Source: Lunularia cruciata (taxonomy: Eukaryota; Streptophyta; Marchantiopsida; Lunulariales; Lunulariaceae). Taken from it: a stretch of DNA of 64,000 bases. Both the position numbers and the translations under genes were made by a program. Shown here one piece after another: positions 1 to 12,372 of the stretch. The DNA is taken from NCBI GenBank assembly GCA_948567375.1, contig OX419756.1:76486552-76550551 (forward strand), in the 5' to 3' direction. The stretch's first letter is position 1. Every line of letters starts with the position of its first letter. A model generated the notes under the pieces. It was given only the letters and a program-made list of their open reading frames with translations. It searched no databases and was not told the DNA's origin.

Positions 1-1627
1 ACGTTGTATTGTCCTTGACCTTGATCTTTGCCTTCACTTCTTCTTCCTCTACAGCAGTTGGCACCGACGTCATTTCTCCACCCTCATTGTTGTCACTACT
101 CGTATCTCCACTTTGTAGCGTTAGCTCGGGCTCCTCCTCGTGTTCCAAATCTTTGGACTTGCACTTGGCTTCACCTTCCGAGTCTTCATCTTCCGACTCG
201 ATCACCACCATGCCTCACCTTGGGTTTCCTCTCCTGGTCTTCCGAGGTTTCGTCTTATCTTCAGCTTTGCCCTACTAACTTCACTTCTTTGATTTTGGAG
301 TACTCACTTCTATCTCCACATTCTTCCCCGTCTTCTTGTTGTACTCGTCGGTGCTTCTGATTTGTAAGATGTACTACTGCTCCTCTACATCTACATCAAC
401 TTCCCTTCTTAAATCAGGATGGAAATGCAACACCATTCTACTACGCTCCGTCGAGTTCAGCAAATTTAACCCAAAGTAGAAATGGGCTGCAAACGGCACG
501 ATGTAATGTGGAGGCAATTTATTTCACAAATTCCACACCATTTGTTGCATTCTCCTATGGAAACACCTCGCCCAATTGATTGGTTCTCTTGCAAACAATT
601 TGTGAAAGAACACCGCTTGGTGTTTCATCACATAGGTTGTTCTCTCCGGCTTCAAGATTGCCATCAGAGCACTCACAATTCCCCTCTTGATAGGATCTTT
701 ATAGCTCTTGACTTTGTATCCATTCTTTGTCCACTTTGACGAGAATGCATCTCTCACTTCTTGGGTTTCTTTGGCTATCTCTCCCTTCCCCAAGAACATG
801 GCACCCTGCTCCGTGCCTGCTTCCTTCCCAAATACTAATTTCCAATTTGACTCTATCCAGCAAGCTGGATTTCCTCTCTTCCCTTCTTCCTCGGGCCCAT
901 CGAGACACTTGCTCTTGATGATCTCAGTCATGAAACCTAGAAAACTAACATTCTAGTTCCATGCCAAGAATGTAATCCAAAGTTGGCTCAAGACTTCGAT
1001 TCTTGCGATTACATCTAACCTCCGAATCGCATGATTCCTCACTACAAATTTGGACTTCTTCTTTCCTCCTCCCATCTCTCTTGCTTTCTCACTGTCTCTC
1101 GGTTTCACTCATGCGACTTCTCCCTTACACACTAGCGCGTCTCCAACTCTATTTCCCTTCCCACGATCACCTATAGGACGACTTCTCAATGGCCAAGGAA
1201 AATTGCTTGACATTGCTTCATTTTGAGCTCAATTTTTATAGAGTTGCACTTTCTTTGTCTCTCTTTACTTCAAGTTTCTACCAAGAAATCACAACTTTTG
1301 CATGCGCCTGTCACTATCAATTGTACTTTGCGCGTATGGGCCACCGGTTTTGAACGGTCCCTTCTTGAATTTCTTGCCCCGACAAAAGGTTGTTAGACTG
1401 ACTTTGCCTTGGGTTGAGCTCCCCCCGATCCAAAGACTCCTTACTTTGGGTTGTATGCTGACAGGGCATTCTCGAGTACTTTGCCTTATGACCCAAAGTC
1501 ACTTTACTTTGAGTTTCATCCCAAAGACTCTTTTCTTCGCCTTCTTTGGCCATCCAGGCGTAATCCAACTTCTCTATACGCTTCTTCTTCTTTATTTTGA
1601 AAAAAAACAAAAAATGTGGGCACCACA
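1..1627 (-). mobile_element. 3.75-kb TGTG...CACA element, copy 1 (5' part, cut by window edge)
   Basis: Read on the minus strand, the element begins at 1627 with TGTGGTGCCCACA followed by a T-rich run, the same start as the copies at 10527 (minus) and 5523 (plus). A TATA-like box lies at 1231-1240, 387 bp inside the element; the other copies have theirs at 384 bp. The interrupted reading frame at 524-931 encodes the block containing MKHQAVFFHKLF and EPINWARCFH, and the acidic stretch near position 1 matches the one at 8745-9116. The rest of the copy lies left of the window. The flank at 1628-1632 (actac) would be its target duplication, but the other side is not visible. No polymerase, transposase or LTR pair is seen. 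Confidence 0.7.
524..931 (-). pseudogene. fragment of the 3.75-kb element's protein
   Basis: This 135-residue open stretch is the N-terminal conserved block of the protein carried by all three copies of the 3.75-kb element. It keeps the run from a K-rich start through ETQEVRDAF and MKHQAVFFHKLF to EPINWARCFH. Compared with the nested copy (9427-10116) it differs by scattered substitutions, and the frame is broken on both sides, so it is not functional. I do not recognise the family; no enzyme motif is visible. Confidence 0.55.
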
Positions 1628-3169
1628 ACTACTTTAATAGCCATAAGAGTTTTATCTTGAATGAGAGACAGACGAGCTCATATTTTTTGTTTTTTTATCG
1701 AGACTTCTCTAGAAGGCAAGATTACGTTTTGCATATTTTTTGATATTAGGCAAAAGGAGGCTATGAGAGATCACTTGGTGAGAACATTAAGGGAGGAGAG
1801 GCTAAACTTATGTTAGTGAACTTAGGCCTATTTAAATACTGTATAGTTCATTATGATGTTTTTGAGGTGATATTGTACATACTATACACATGAGAGGAAT
1901 TGGGGAGATTGTTTGAGGTGGATTGCAGATTTTTGAAGAAGGTGGCAATTTTTGAGCAAAACCTTAACTTTGAGACATAGACTTGAAATTTTCATAATGA
2001 TAGCTTAGATTATCTTTCATGTGGGACACTTGAAATTAGTGTAAGGCTACTACATGCACTAAGTTAGAGTTTTTGGAAAGTGGTAGAGCAAATTATTCTT
2101 GCAAAATGCACACTCTTTGGAATTTTGTATAGATTTTCCATTTCTTCATTTTCATTGGATTGTTTTAAAACTATTTGAGAAAATTTAGTGCATAATATCC
2201 TACTTTCTGGCCCAAGAATTAGGGAGAGATAGTTCTTGCACAAGAAGTTACAAGTTTTTAAAGTGAGAGAGGTGGTTTTTAGACCAAATCTGAAATATAT
2301 GTGCTAAATAGAGAGATGCTTAGGCCAAATGGCTGGATAAAAAGAGCTTAAATTTTACAAGAAAATAAATCCTAGGGTGATGATTAAATCTGAGAAATTT
2401 CAAAGGTCTAAGAAGTATAATTTGGGAGAATTGGTTGATATTGTGTGGAGGGGTCATGTTAGGAGATTTAAGTTCTCATGAATGAGGAGTATAGTTTGAC
2501 CAAAAGCATGTTGAAGTGCTTTGACTCATCTTGGGAGCATGAAGTGCAATCATGAGTGGAAATTAAGGTTATGTAAGGTTCTTCAAGAGTGATAGTAGTG
2601 TTTGATTGGAAGAAAGGAGAATCTATAGTAGAATTTGAAGAGAGTGTTCACAAGGCTTCCCCATTTTGAAGAAAGAGTGATTCTATGTGCTTTTTATGTG
2701 GAGAGATGGGACACCAGGCAAGTTCATGTTTATTGAGTCTTGAAGGCAAGAGATTGAGAGAAAGGAGAGGCTTACTTTAGTTGGGATTGCATGTTGGACC
2801 TTCTTCATCAAGATTAGGAGGGAAGAGATCTAGGACCAAGGAGTTCTGTGAGGTTTTGAAGTAGAAGGACTTCCAAAGAGCCATGAGTGTAAAGGGATAA
2901 CATTTTTGGAGAGCTTGGTGAAGAATCTTGGATGAGTTATAGTAAAGCTATAGAAAAATTATCTCCTTCATCATAAAGTTCTCAAGATTAGTGATGGAGA
3001 TATAATCTTTCAGTTGATGGATAAAATATCCATGAAAGTTTGCTTAATTTGCACCTTTGGATTTGATTATTCCATAGAGAAACATGAACCCTTGGTACTA
3101 CTTAGAGTGGACTAATCTTAGAAGGTGCTAGTCATGTATATACTCTAGTAGTTATAGGGTGAGAAAAAA
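1628..3169. other. degenerate repeat DNA with a remnant zinc knuckle
   Basis: There is no intact frame over this stretch. At 2688-2729 (+) a CX2CX4HX4C zinc knuckle (CFLCGEMGHQASSC) is readable, as found in retroelement gag or LINE ORF1 proteins. The surrounding frame is full of stops. It is separate from the gypsy zinc knuckle near 4030, so I take it as the remnant of another retroelement of uncertain class. Confidence 0.4.
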
Positions 3170-5517
3170 ATAAAGAGAAGAGAAAGGTAGTGAGAGGCTA
3201 ATATGTGGAAACTTCTAGTTTTCTTTGGCAAGAAAAGAGAGGATTGGAGGCTTTTGTGAGAGATTTCAAGAGGATTTGCATAAGAAAAAAGAGAGGAGGA
3301 AGAATGATTGGGCCTCATTATTACAAAATTCTTTGAGGTTGCAAATCTTACATGATATGAGTCAGAATACCAAAAGAGAGAGATGAGAGATGTGCAAGAG
3401 GAGTCTTAGGAGAGTTTTACTTCAGCGTTGATTGAGAACTTTCTTCCAAATGAGAGTTATGATAGATTGATGAGTGAAGTTCCCTTCCTCAAACAAGGAG
3501 ATGGAGAGAAAGTGAGAGTCAATGCAAAATGAATGGAGAAGTTAGAGTCTAGGTTCCGCATAGTGTTGAGGAAGAGTGGGGATGATATGAAGACTACCAT
3601 GATTGAGATAGGAGCCATGCTTACCAAGAATTTTGTGGGAGGGTTGAGACCACAAATTCAAAGCACGGTAAGATATGAGAAACCTTCTTCCAAGCTAGAA
3701 GCTACCAAGATTGCAATTTGTATGAAGTAGAGTTTGGAAGGAGATGATAGTGATTTGGTTATGAAAGAAGTTGTGCATCCTCTACAAGTCTACAAGTATG
3801 GTAGGGTTTTTGATCCTTTGGTGGAAAGGATGGCACCACAAGTAATTGCTCTTGTCCTTGCATCTCCGCCAAAAGATCTCCTTCAAACTATCACGGAATA
3901 ACTTGTAGATCTCAAGATCAATGTAGTGCAACTACAGGCAAAGAGAGGTGGACCAAATGTTGAGAAAGTGATCATGGAAACCATCCATATAGAGCAGAAT
4001 AACCAACTAAAAATTTCAATGATATAAATTGTTTTGGTTGTGGAGGTAGAGGTCACATCTAAAGAAATTGCCCAAATTCCATGTATTATGGAGGAAGGGG
4101 TTATGAGGAGGCAAATATAGAGGAGTGAGATAGGGAAATCCAAGTACCTCTTATGCAAAATAGAGGTAAGGGGATAGCATCCATTGATGTGTTGGAGAGC
4201 AAGTATGAGAAGAGGGAATGCTCAAACTCCAAAGGTCTTAATTTGGAGCTTTTGGCACAAGGAAAAAGAAAAGCTCAATTTGCAAATGCTATACAATCTT
4301 CTCAAGAATTTACTCCTTGTAAGGATATTCCAAGCACCCACAAGGAGCACTTGCACTACTAGTTCAACACCATCAACAAAGACTCCAAGGAAGAAATTAA
4401 GGATGGATTATTTCTTGATCTCAAAGCAACAATGGAGCTATAATGTATTGGAGGATGTGGGTAGTCACAAGGCCAACATCACGGTGAGGCAACTGATTTC
4501 CATAAATCCTACCTTGACGAAGGAGCATCAGGGTGGTTTGAGTTCTACAAGGAGAAAGAGAAAAAAGAAAGCAAAGGCTTTGGTATCAATGGGAGTAGTG
4601 GATGCAAAATCAGCACCATGGGAGGCTTGTGAATATGCCTCCAAGATCAATGTGAGGTTGAATGGTCACAACCTCAAGGATGCACTTGTTGATGAAGGAT
4701 CTGCGGTGAATGCCATGTCAAAAAAGTTGATGAAGAAGTTGGGTATGGTACCTTCTTGACCTTCAACATTTGAAGTAAGCATGGCAAACAAGTGACAAGT
4801 GACAAGTTTGACCAATGGGTGTGATGGACAAGGTGGTAGTATTGATTATGGCATACAACAAAAGTTCTCTGAGTGCCTTTACTATCCCTCACCCAGACTA
4901 GGCTTTGTGCAGATTATCTTGTCTGGATAGTACAAACGCTTGTCCCATGGTTGTTGGGGCAAAAAGCCAAGTTTTACAAGATGCAAGTTATGATTGCTAC
5001 TTGGGAGGTATGGTTGAGAGTAGCTTGAAAAATTGATCAATGGCACAAAGGATACTTGAGAATTTAGGCCATCAAACACATCAAGTCATAATTCCTATAA
5101 CGAGTACCAATCATTCTTTATATTTAGATACACCATCTTTTGATTATTGTGAATCAGATTCAAAGGAAGGAGCTTCAAGTGTTGGACACAAGCATGGAAG
5201 AAAAGACCTCATTAGAGGAGGATGACTCTAAATCTGATTCATGTGTGCAGCCTCTACGTGCTATGGACTTTGTGCCTAAGCCAAAGGGGTTGAAGGATCC
5301 TAATAAATCACCATTGATACTAGAGGAGATAGAGAGAAGACTATCTACACTCAAGTATGGTCCAAATATTACCAAGGAGGAAGAAGTTTGAGGAGATTTT
5401 TTGCAAATTTAACCATGTGTTTGCTTTCAATTACAAGGATCTCAATGAAGTTACCTTGGAGGAAAACATGATATAATTGGAGTCACATGCAAGACCAGTC
5501 TACCAAAAGCAACATCA
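3170..5517 (+). mobile_element. Ty3/gypsy element I, left part (gag, protease, pre-RT)
   Basis: This is a decayed plus-strand gag-pol. Gag-like sequence runs from about 3400 to 4140 and includes the open stretch 3533-3730. A CX2CX4HX4C knuckle (CFGCGGRGH, a stop, then RNC) lies at about 4030-4075. Protease follows at 4640-4760. The pre-RT linker (5040-5391) leads into the start of the RT region at about 5400-5517, which reads toward ESHARPVYQKQHH. The frame is then cut at 5518-5522 by insertion of the 3.75-kb element and resumes at 13040. No LTR is recognised on this side. Multiple stops and frameshifts show it is dead. The left boundary is approximate. Confidence 0.7.
4640..4759 (+). pseudogene. 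gypsy I aspartic protease fragment
   Basis: The frame reads INVRLNGHNLKDALVDEGSAVNAM at its core, the usual position of the retropepsin active site. The D-S/T-G triad is D-E-G here (from about 4679), so the catalytic motif is altered. A stop follows at about 4757. The upstream frame (from 4184) is open for 191 codons and probably belongs to the gag-protease junction. Confidence 0.55.
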
Positions 5518-7538
5518 TTAGCTGTGGTACCCACATTTTTTGTTTTTTTTGAAATTGAGAAGAAGAAGTGTATAGAGAAGTTGGATTGCGCCGGTATGGC
5601 CAAAGAAGGCAAAGAAAAGAGTCTTTGGGATGAAACCCAAAGTAACATGGCTTTGGGTCATAAAGCAAAGTACTCAACTTGCACTGTCAGCATACAACCT
5701 AAAGTAAGAAGTCTTCATATCATGGGGTGCTCAACCCGAGGCGAGGACAGTGTAACAACTTTTCTTTGGGTGAGAAATTCAAGAAGGGACCGTTCAAAAA
5801 CCGGCAATCATATGCATGAAGTACACTTGACAGTGATAGGCGCATGCAAGAGGTGTGATTTCTTAGTAGAAACTCAAATTGAAGAGAGATGAAGAAGGCG
5901 TGACTCTATTAAAATTGGGCAAATGACAAAGCAATATCAAGCAATTTTCCTTTGCCGTTGAGGAGTCATCCTGTAGGAGATTGTGAGAAGGGAAGTAGAG
6001 TTGAAGATGCGTTGGTGTGTAGAGGAGAATTTGAGAGAGCTAACCCAAGAGATAGTGAGGAAGAAAGAAAGATGGGAGAAGGAAAGAAGAACTCCAAATT
6101 TGCAATGAGAAATCATGCGATTCAGAGGTAAGATGTGATCGTAAGGATCAAAGTCTTGAGCCGACTTCGGATCACATTCTTGGCGTGGAACTAGAATGTT
6201 AGTTTTCTAGGATTCATGACCGAGATAATCGAGAGTAAATGTCTCAATGGCCCTAAGAGAGGGGAAGAGAGGAAATCCAACTCGTTGGATGGAGTCAGAT
6301 TGGAGATTAGTACTCTGAAGAGAGGCAGGCGCGGAGCAGGGTGCCATGTTCTTGGGGAAGGGAGAGATAGCCAAAGAAACCCAAGAAGTGAGGGATGCAT
6401 TCTCTTTGAAGCAGACAAAGAATGGGTACAAAGTAGAGAGTTACAAGGATCCGGTCAAGAGAGGGATCGTGAGTGCTCTCATGGCAATCCTAAAGCCAGA
6501 GAGAACAACTTATGTGATGAAGCACCAAGCGGTGTTCTTCCATAAGATGTTTGCAAGAGAGCCAATCAACTGGGCAAGGTGCTTTCATGGGTGAACAAGG
6601 CAAATGGTGTGGAACTTGCGGGATAAATTGCCTCCACATTACATTGTGCCGTTTGTAGCACATTTCTACCTCGGACTGAATCTGCTCAATGCGGTAGAGT
6701 GCAACAGAATGGTGTTGCATTTTCATCCCGACTTAAGAAAGGAGGTTATGACAACCCAGCAAATATCACTTTTGCGGTAATCAGGTAAGTAAAGTTTGTT
6801 CCCGTAGAGATACAAGTCAGAAATGTCCAAATATGAAGCAAAGTAACAATGTGGTTCTTCTTGATTGCGTCTTTAATCTCTCAGGTAGAAACTACACCCA
6901 GAAGAGAGTAACAAGCATTGACTCGCAGTCTTGTCACAAATTAACACTCCTTAATCACAAATCCTTCAAATCTTTCCAGACAATCTTGATTGTGATGATT
7001 CAGGCTCTCCTGAAAATGGCACTTCACTGCAAAACGACTTCACCTCAGAATTGTGTTCCACCCCTCTACTGAAGGCACAACTTCCTCAATCAAAATTGTT
7101 TCACATCAACCTCGCATTGCACTCACAAATGCAGAATACTACCAACACTACAATTCCTCTCAGATGTGTCAAGGCATTGCTTCAATTGCACTTCACTCAA
7201 GATCAAACACACAGAATAAAGATCAAGCCTGTGGAATCCAACATCCAACAAGCACATTGACTTGCACTTCAAATTTCTCCAAACACTCACAAACACAATT
7301 ACAAAGTTGATACTTGGAATCAAGCTCAAGCAACGGGCACTGCTTCACAGCACTTTGCTTTATCTATTCTCAGAAATAATGAGCACTAAACAACAATTCT
7401 CTGCAAATGCCACTCTTAAATAGTGAACAAATTGACAGTTCTAACAACTATACCGTTCTACAACAACTCTTCTAACCTGCAGATCCAAAATGACAATGCA
7501 CCTCTTCATATCTACCTCTTCAAATCTCAAAATTGTTA

Positions 7539-10116
7539 CTACTCCGATCCGATGTCTACTTCTTCCTCGGATTTCAAACACAAACCCGAAGTAATTTTAC
7601 TTCCTACCACTCTATCCTTGGGTTTCATATCTTCTACTTCTTCTACCAGATCCAACAATTCTCTTTCTTGATCTGAAATTCCACTAGTAGGTAATCTATC
7701 TAAATCTTCATCTCTCAACCCACTCTTCTCTAATGTCTCCATCGGTAACTCCGAAGACATTTGTACTCCTATGTTATCTACCTCGGGTTTTGCTCTAACA
7801 TCTTTTCAAAGCTTTTCTATCTCTAGTTTCACTAAGTCTAATCTAATTGAAATGTTATCCTCTACCTCTAAGATCTTCCTGTCTACACGAATTCTGAGAC
7901 TAATTAACAAAGCATTCATATTTGCATCCTTCGCTTGTCTTCGCCTTGTCTCCTGCACCAACAACTTCAACTTGTGCAGCCTCGTCTCTTCAATCCAAAT
8001 ACTGGCCTCTATACTTAACATTGCATTTATTTGGAGAACTATCTCCTTCAATGGCTCCAATCTCATCTTTCTCTCCCGTTCTTGATCTGCAAGCCAATCC
8101 TCTTGGTACATCGCCAACTCCGCCTCAAACTCGGCTTTCACCGTCTCCTTCTCCTTCTCCTTCTGTACAACTCTCTTTCTTGATTACAAAGTAATTCTCG
8201 TAGTCTTTCTTCTTCTCTATATTGTGCTGCCAACTCTTGTTGCCAAAGTTGCTTCTTCTCCTCGACACTCTCCATCATCCTATCAAGCTCTTGATCTTTT
8301 GCTGCTACCCTTGCCATAGCATGGACAACCTCTACTCTTGAATCAACAAACTGCTGCTTCAAGATCTTGTACTCTGCTACTTGTCTCTCCCTTGCTATGT
8401 CACTCTTCTTCATAGGATCCTCTCAATAATTTACTTTTCTCTTCAGGTCTTCAATTACCTGACTTCTCACTACTGCCTCCACTTGCAATACTTCTCTTTC
8501 CTCCTCACCTCGGGTTAGACTCTTCTTCAACTCCAAGTTTTCTTCTTCTAATCTCGCTAATACCTACAAAACAGTCTTCACCTCCGGATATGTCAATTGC
8601 ATCTCCTTCTTCTTGTGCTCCAACTTCACCAACAATGGGCACACGATCTCTCATAGGTACTCCATTCCATCATTGGCAACTTCTTCAACCTGTTGAGTGA
8701 TCCCCCCTTCTCCCTTCTTGTTTGCCCGATACTCGCCTTTGTCTCTACAGTCGTTGTATCAGAATTGATGCCTCACTTCCCAACCTTTTTAGTGCTTCTT
8801 CCTTCACCGTACTCAGACCCGCTTCATACTTTGCCTTACGTCTTGAGCGAACTCCTCTCTGTACTTTGATCTTCTTCTCTTTGGGCACAGTTACTTTGTC
8901 TTCCAACTGTGTATTATCTTCGGCTTCAATTTCTGCCTGCACTTCTTCTTCTTCTTCTGCCACTGGTGCCAATGTCATTTCTCCTCCTTCATCGCTATCG
9001 CTACTCGTATCTCCACTCGGCAGCGTTAACTCAGGCTCTTCCTTGTGTTCCGAGTCTTCAGTCTTAAGCTCGGCATCACCTTCCAAGTCTTGATCCTTTG
9101 ACTTGATCACTAACATACCTCACCTCGGGTTGACTCTCCTGGTCTTCCAAGGTTTCTTTGTGTCTTCAACTTTGCCCTTCATGCCGACTTCTCTTCTTTG
9201 TATTTGGGGTACTCACTGTGACCTCCATGTTCTTCCCTATCTTTGTGTAATAGTTGTCGGTGCTCTTGATTTGCAATATGTATTGCTGCTCCTCAACATT
9301 GACCTCCTTTCGCAAATCAGGATGGAAGTGTGACACCATCCAAATCCGCTCTGCCAAGTTCAGCAAATTTAGCCCGAGGTAGAAATGCGCTGCAAACTGC
9401 ACAATGTAGTGTGGAGGTAATTTATCTCACAAATTCCACACCATTTGCCTCGTTCTCCCGTGGAAACACCTTGCCCAGTTGATCGGTTCTCCTACGAATA
9501 GCTTGTGAAAGAACACCGCTTGGTGTTTCATCACATAAGTGGTTCTCTCCGGCTCCAGGATGGCCATCAGTGCACTCACGATTCCTCTCTTCATAGGATC
9601 TTTATAGCTCTCAACTTTGTACTCATTCTTTGTCCGCTTTGACGAGAATGCATCCCTCACTTCTTGGGTTTCTTGAGCTATCTCTCCCTTCTCCAAGAAC
9701 GTGGCCCCTTGCTCCAAGCCTGCTTCCTTCCCGAGTACAAGTCTCCAATCCGACTCTGTCCAGCGAGCTGGATTTCCTCTCTTCCCTTCTTCCTTGGGTC
9801 CATTGAGAGACTTGCTCTTGATGATTTTGGTCATGAAACCTGGAAAGCTTACATTCCAGTTCCATGCCAGAAAAGTGATCTGAAGTCGGCTCAAGACTTC
9901 AATCCTCACGATTACATCTAACCTCCAAATTGCATGATTTCTCACTGCAAATTCAGAGTTCTTCTTTCCTCCTCCCATCTCTTCTACCTTCTCACTATCT
10001 CTTGATTTCACTCTCGCGACTTCTCCCTTATGCACTAACACGATTCCAACTCTATTTCCCTTCCCACGATCACCTGCAAGATGACTTCTCAACGGCAAAG
10101 GAAAATTACTTGACAT
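7539..10116 (-). pseudogene. coiled-coil protein of the 3.75-kb element, copy 3
   Basis: Frames in order are 9427-10116 (229 codons), a single TGA, then 9166-9402 in the same frame (readable together as one block ending GLNLLNLAERIWMVSHFHPD). Next come 8745-9116 (acidic, APVAEEEEEVQAE), 8138-8413 (highly charged, coiled-coil-like, ending in an arginine run), 7806-8141 and 7539-7760. The TGA replaces the Arg codon seen in the sibling copy (CGA to TGA). Frameshifts separate the later blocks. The domain order matches copies 1 and 2. A TATA box sits just upstream at 10134-10143. Function is unknown; a structural, gag-like role would fit but is inference. Confidence 0.55.
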
Positions 10117-10133
10117 TTCATCATTGCGAGTTT

Positions 10134-10143
10134 GATTTTTATA
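10134..10143 (-). promoter_or_regulatory. TATA box of the nested 3.75-kb element
   Basis: The minus strand reads CTCTATAAAAATC 384 bp from the element's 5' end, shortly before the first ATG of the coding block. Copy 1 has TATAAAAATT at 1231-1240 and copy 2 a decayed TATTAAAATT at 5907-5916, at the same internal distance. Conserved spacing in three copies supports a real promoter. Confidence 0.55.
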
Positions 10144-12364
10144 GAGTTGCTCTTTCTTTGTCTTTCTTCACGTTGAGTTTCTACCAAGAAATCACACCTC
10201 CTGCATCCACCTGTCATTGTCAATTAACCTTTGCGCGTATGGGCCGCCGGTTTTCGAACGGTCCCTTCTTGAATTTCTCGCCTTGACAAAAGTTTGTTAG
10301 ATTGTCTTTGCCTTGGGTTGAGCTTCCTCCCAATACGAAGACAATTTACTTTGGGTTGTATGCTGACAGGGCATTTCCGAGTACTTCGCCTTATGACCCG
10401 AAGTCACTTTACTTTGGGTTTCATCCCGAAGACTCATTTCTTTGCCTTCTTCGGCCATATAGGCGCAATCCGACTTCTCTATACACTTCTTCTTTATTTT
10501 TAAAAAACAAAAAATGTGGGCACCACAGAGGTTGACACGGAAGAGCAGCAGTACATTCTTCAAATCCAAAGCAACAATGAGTACTACGCGCAGATAAGGA
10601 AGAGTGTGCATGTAGACGTAAGTACTCCAAAGTTGAAGACGCAGAGTCGACAAGGAGAAGGTGACAAAGAGAACAAGACCTCGGAAGACCAGAAGAGTAA
10701 ACCCAAGGAAAGGTATGGTGGTAATTGCATCGTCGGAAGAAGACTCAAAAGGCACAGCCGAGTGCAAGTCCAAAGACTTGGAATGCAAGGAAGAACCCGA
10801 GCTCACACTACAGAGTGGAGATATGAGTAGTGATAGCAATGAGGCAAGGAGATGACATCACTACCCACAGCAAAAGAAGAAGTCCGGATGGAGCTTGAGG
10901 AAGAGAGTAATGTGAAGTTAGAAGACAAAGTACCAGAGCAGAGGAGAAGAAGATTACCATTCAGAGAGGAGTTTGGTCCATGCAAAAGGCAAAGTAAGGT
11001 CCGAGCAAGGTAAGGGAAGAGGAGAATGCTAGTTTGGAGAGTGAAGCGTCCATTCCGATACAACGACTACAAAGGAGAAGGCGAGTATTGAGAGGAGAAG
11101 AGATAAAGAAGGAGATCACTCCGCAAGTTGAAGTAGTCGCAAGTGACGGAGTGGAGTACTTGTGCAAAGTTGTGTGTCCTCTGTTGGTGAAATTGGAATA
11201 CAAGAAGAAGGAGATGCAGTCAAAGTGTTCGAAGGTGAAGACTGTATTGCAAGTATTAGCACGACTAGAAGAAGAGAACTTGGAGTTGAAGAAGAGTATA
11301 ATCCAAGGTGAGGAGGAAAGAGAAGTATTGCGAGTGGAGGCAGTAGTGCAGAGTCAAGTGGTAGAAAAATAGAGGAGAGAAGCAAGGTATCAAGAGGAAC
11401 TTGTGAAGTAGAGTGACATAGCAAAGGAAAGATAAATTGTTGAATATGAGATCTTGAAGCAACAGTTTGTTGATTCAAGACTAGAATTTATTCATGCTAT
11501 GGCAAGAGTAGCAAAGAAGGACCAAGAGCTCAATAGGGTAATGGAGAGTGAAGAAGAGAAGAAGAAACTACGGCAATGAGAGTTGACAGTGAGATATAGG
11601 GAAGAAGAGAGATTGCAAGAGTTACTTCGTGATCAAGAGGAGAAGATTGTACAGAAGGAGAAGGAGAAGGAAATTGTGAAAGCCAAGTTTGAAGTTGAAT
11701 TGGCAATGTACCGGGAGGATTGGCTTGCAGATTGGGAGCACAAGAGGAAGATGAGACTGGAGCCCTTGAAGGAGATTGTATCAAGATTGACGCAACTAGT
11801 GTACGTATCGAGGAGAAGAGGTTGCACAAGTTGAAGTTGTTGGTGCAGGAGACAAGGAGGAGACATGCAAAGGATATTGATTTGAACGCGCTATTGATTA
11901 GTCTCAAAACTCGTGTAGATAGGAAGATATTGGAGGTAGAAGACAATATCACCATCAGATTAGACTTAGTAAAATTGGAGATAGATAAACTTTGGAAAGA
12001 TGTTAGAGAAAAACCCAAAGTAGATGAAGTAGGACTGCAGATGTCTTTGGAGTTACCATTGGAGACCTTAAAGAAGAGTGGGTTGGGAGATAAGGAGTTA
12101 GAAAGATTGCCCACTAGTGAAATTTCAGATCATGAAAGAGAATTATTAGATTTGGTAGAAGATGTAGTAGTTATGAAACACGAGGACAGAATGGTAGGAA
12201 GTAAGGTTACTTTGGGTTTGGGTTTGAAAGTCGGATCACAGATTAGTAACCGATTTGAGATGTGAATAGGCAGATATGAAGAGGTGCATTGTCATTTCAG
12301 ATCTACAGGTTTGTAGAGTCATAAGGAAGAGGTACATTAGGAAGATAACTGTCAATCGCTTCAC

Positions 12365-12372
12365 TATTTAAG
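12365..12372 (+). promoter_or_regulatory. second TATA-like box near the 3' end of the 3.75-kb element
   Basis: TATTTAAG lies 667 bp before the 3' end of copy 2; copy 3 has the same box at 7415-7422 (minus), 668 bp before its end. A promoter about 0.67 kb before a CA terminus is what an LTR (U3-R-U5) would show. This is one reason to consider the whole element a giant LTR. Confidence 0.4.

Larger units (their letters stand above)
6747..10527 (-). mobile_element. 3.75-kb TGTG...CACA element, copy 3 (complete, nested in copy 2)
   Basis: On the minus strand it starts TGTGGTGCCCACA (ending at 10527) and ends GGGTTGTCATA (6747), one base off the CACA end of copy 2. A perfect 5-bp duplication, GAGGT (plus strand, 6742-6746 and 10528-10532), flanks it and interrupts the copy 2 frame at FHPDLRKEV. 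Length is 3,781 bp. A TATA box lies 384 bp from the 5' end (10134-10143) and a TATTTAAG box 668 bp from the 3' end (7415-7422). This is the best-defined copy of the family. Confidence 0.8.
6216..12265 (+). pseudogene. protein of the 3.75-kb element, copy 2, split by the nested copy
   Basis: The N-terminal block (6216-6594, with MKHQAVFFHKMF and EPINWARCFHG) runs to the insertion point. After the nested copy the frame resumes as VDTEEQQYILQIQ at about 10533. It is followed by an acidic region, then a long charged heptad-like stretch (11034-11372 and 11583-11834) likely to form a coiled coil. The tail at 11720-12265 ends in NRFEM and a stop. Several frameshifts and stops make it a pseudogene. 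The original protein would have been very roughly 1,000 residues. I do not recognise its family and see no nuclease, polymerase or helicase motif. Confidence 0.55.

Noticed and set aside
7051-7310. Overlapping open frames near the 3' end of the nested 3.75-kb element
   Set aside because: They lie antisense or out of frame in the non-coding terminal 0.7 kb of the element, and the mirrored frames at 12374-12683 in copy 2 show they are shadows of shared sequence.
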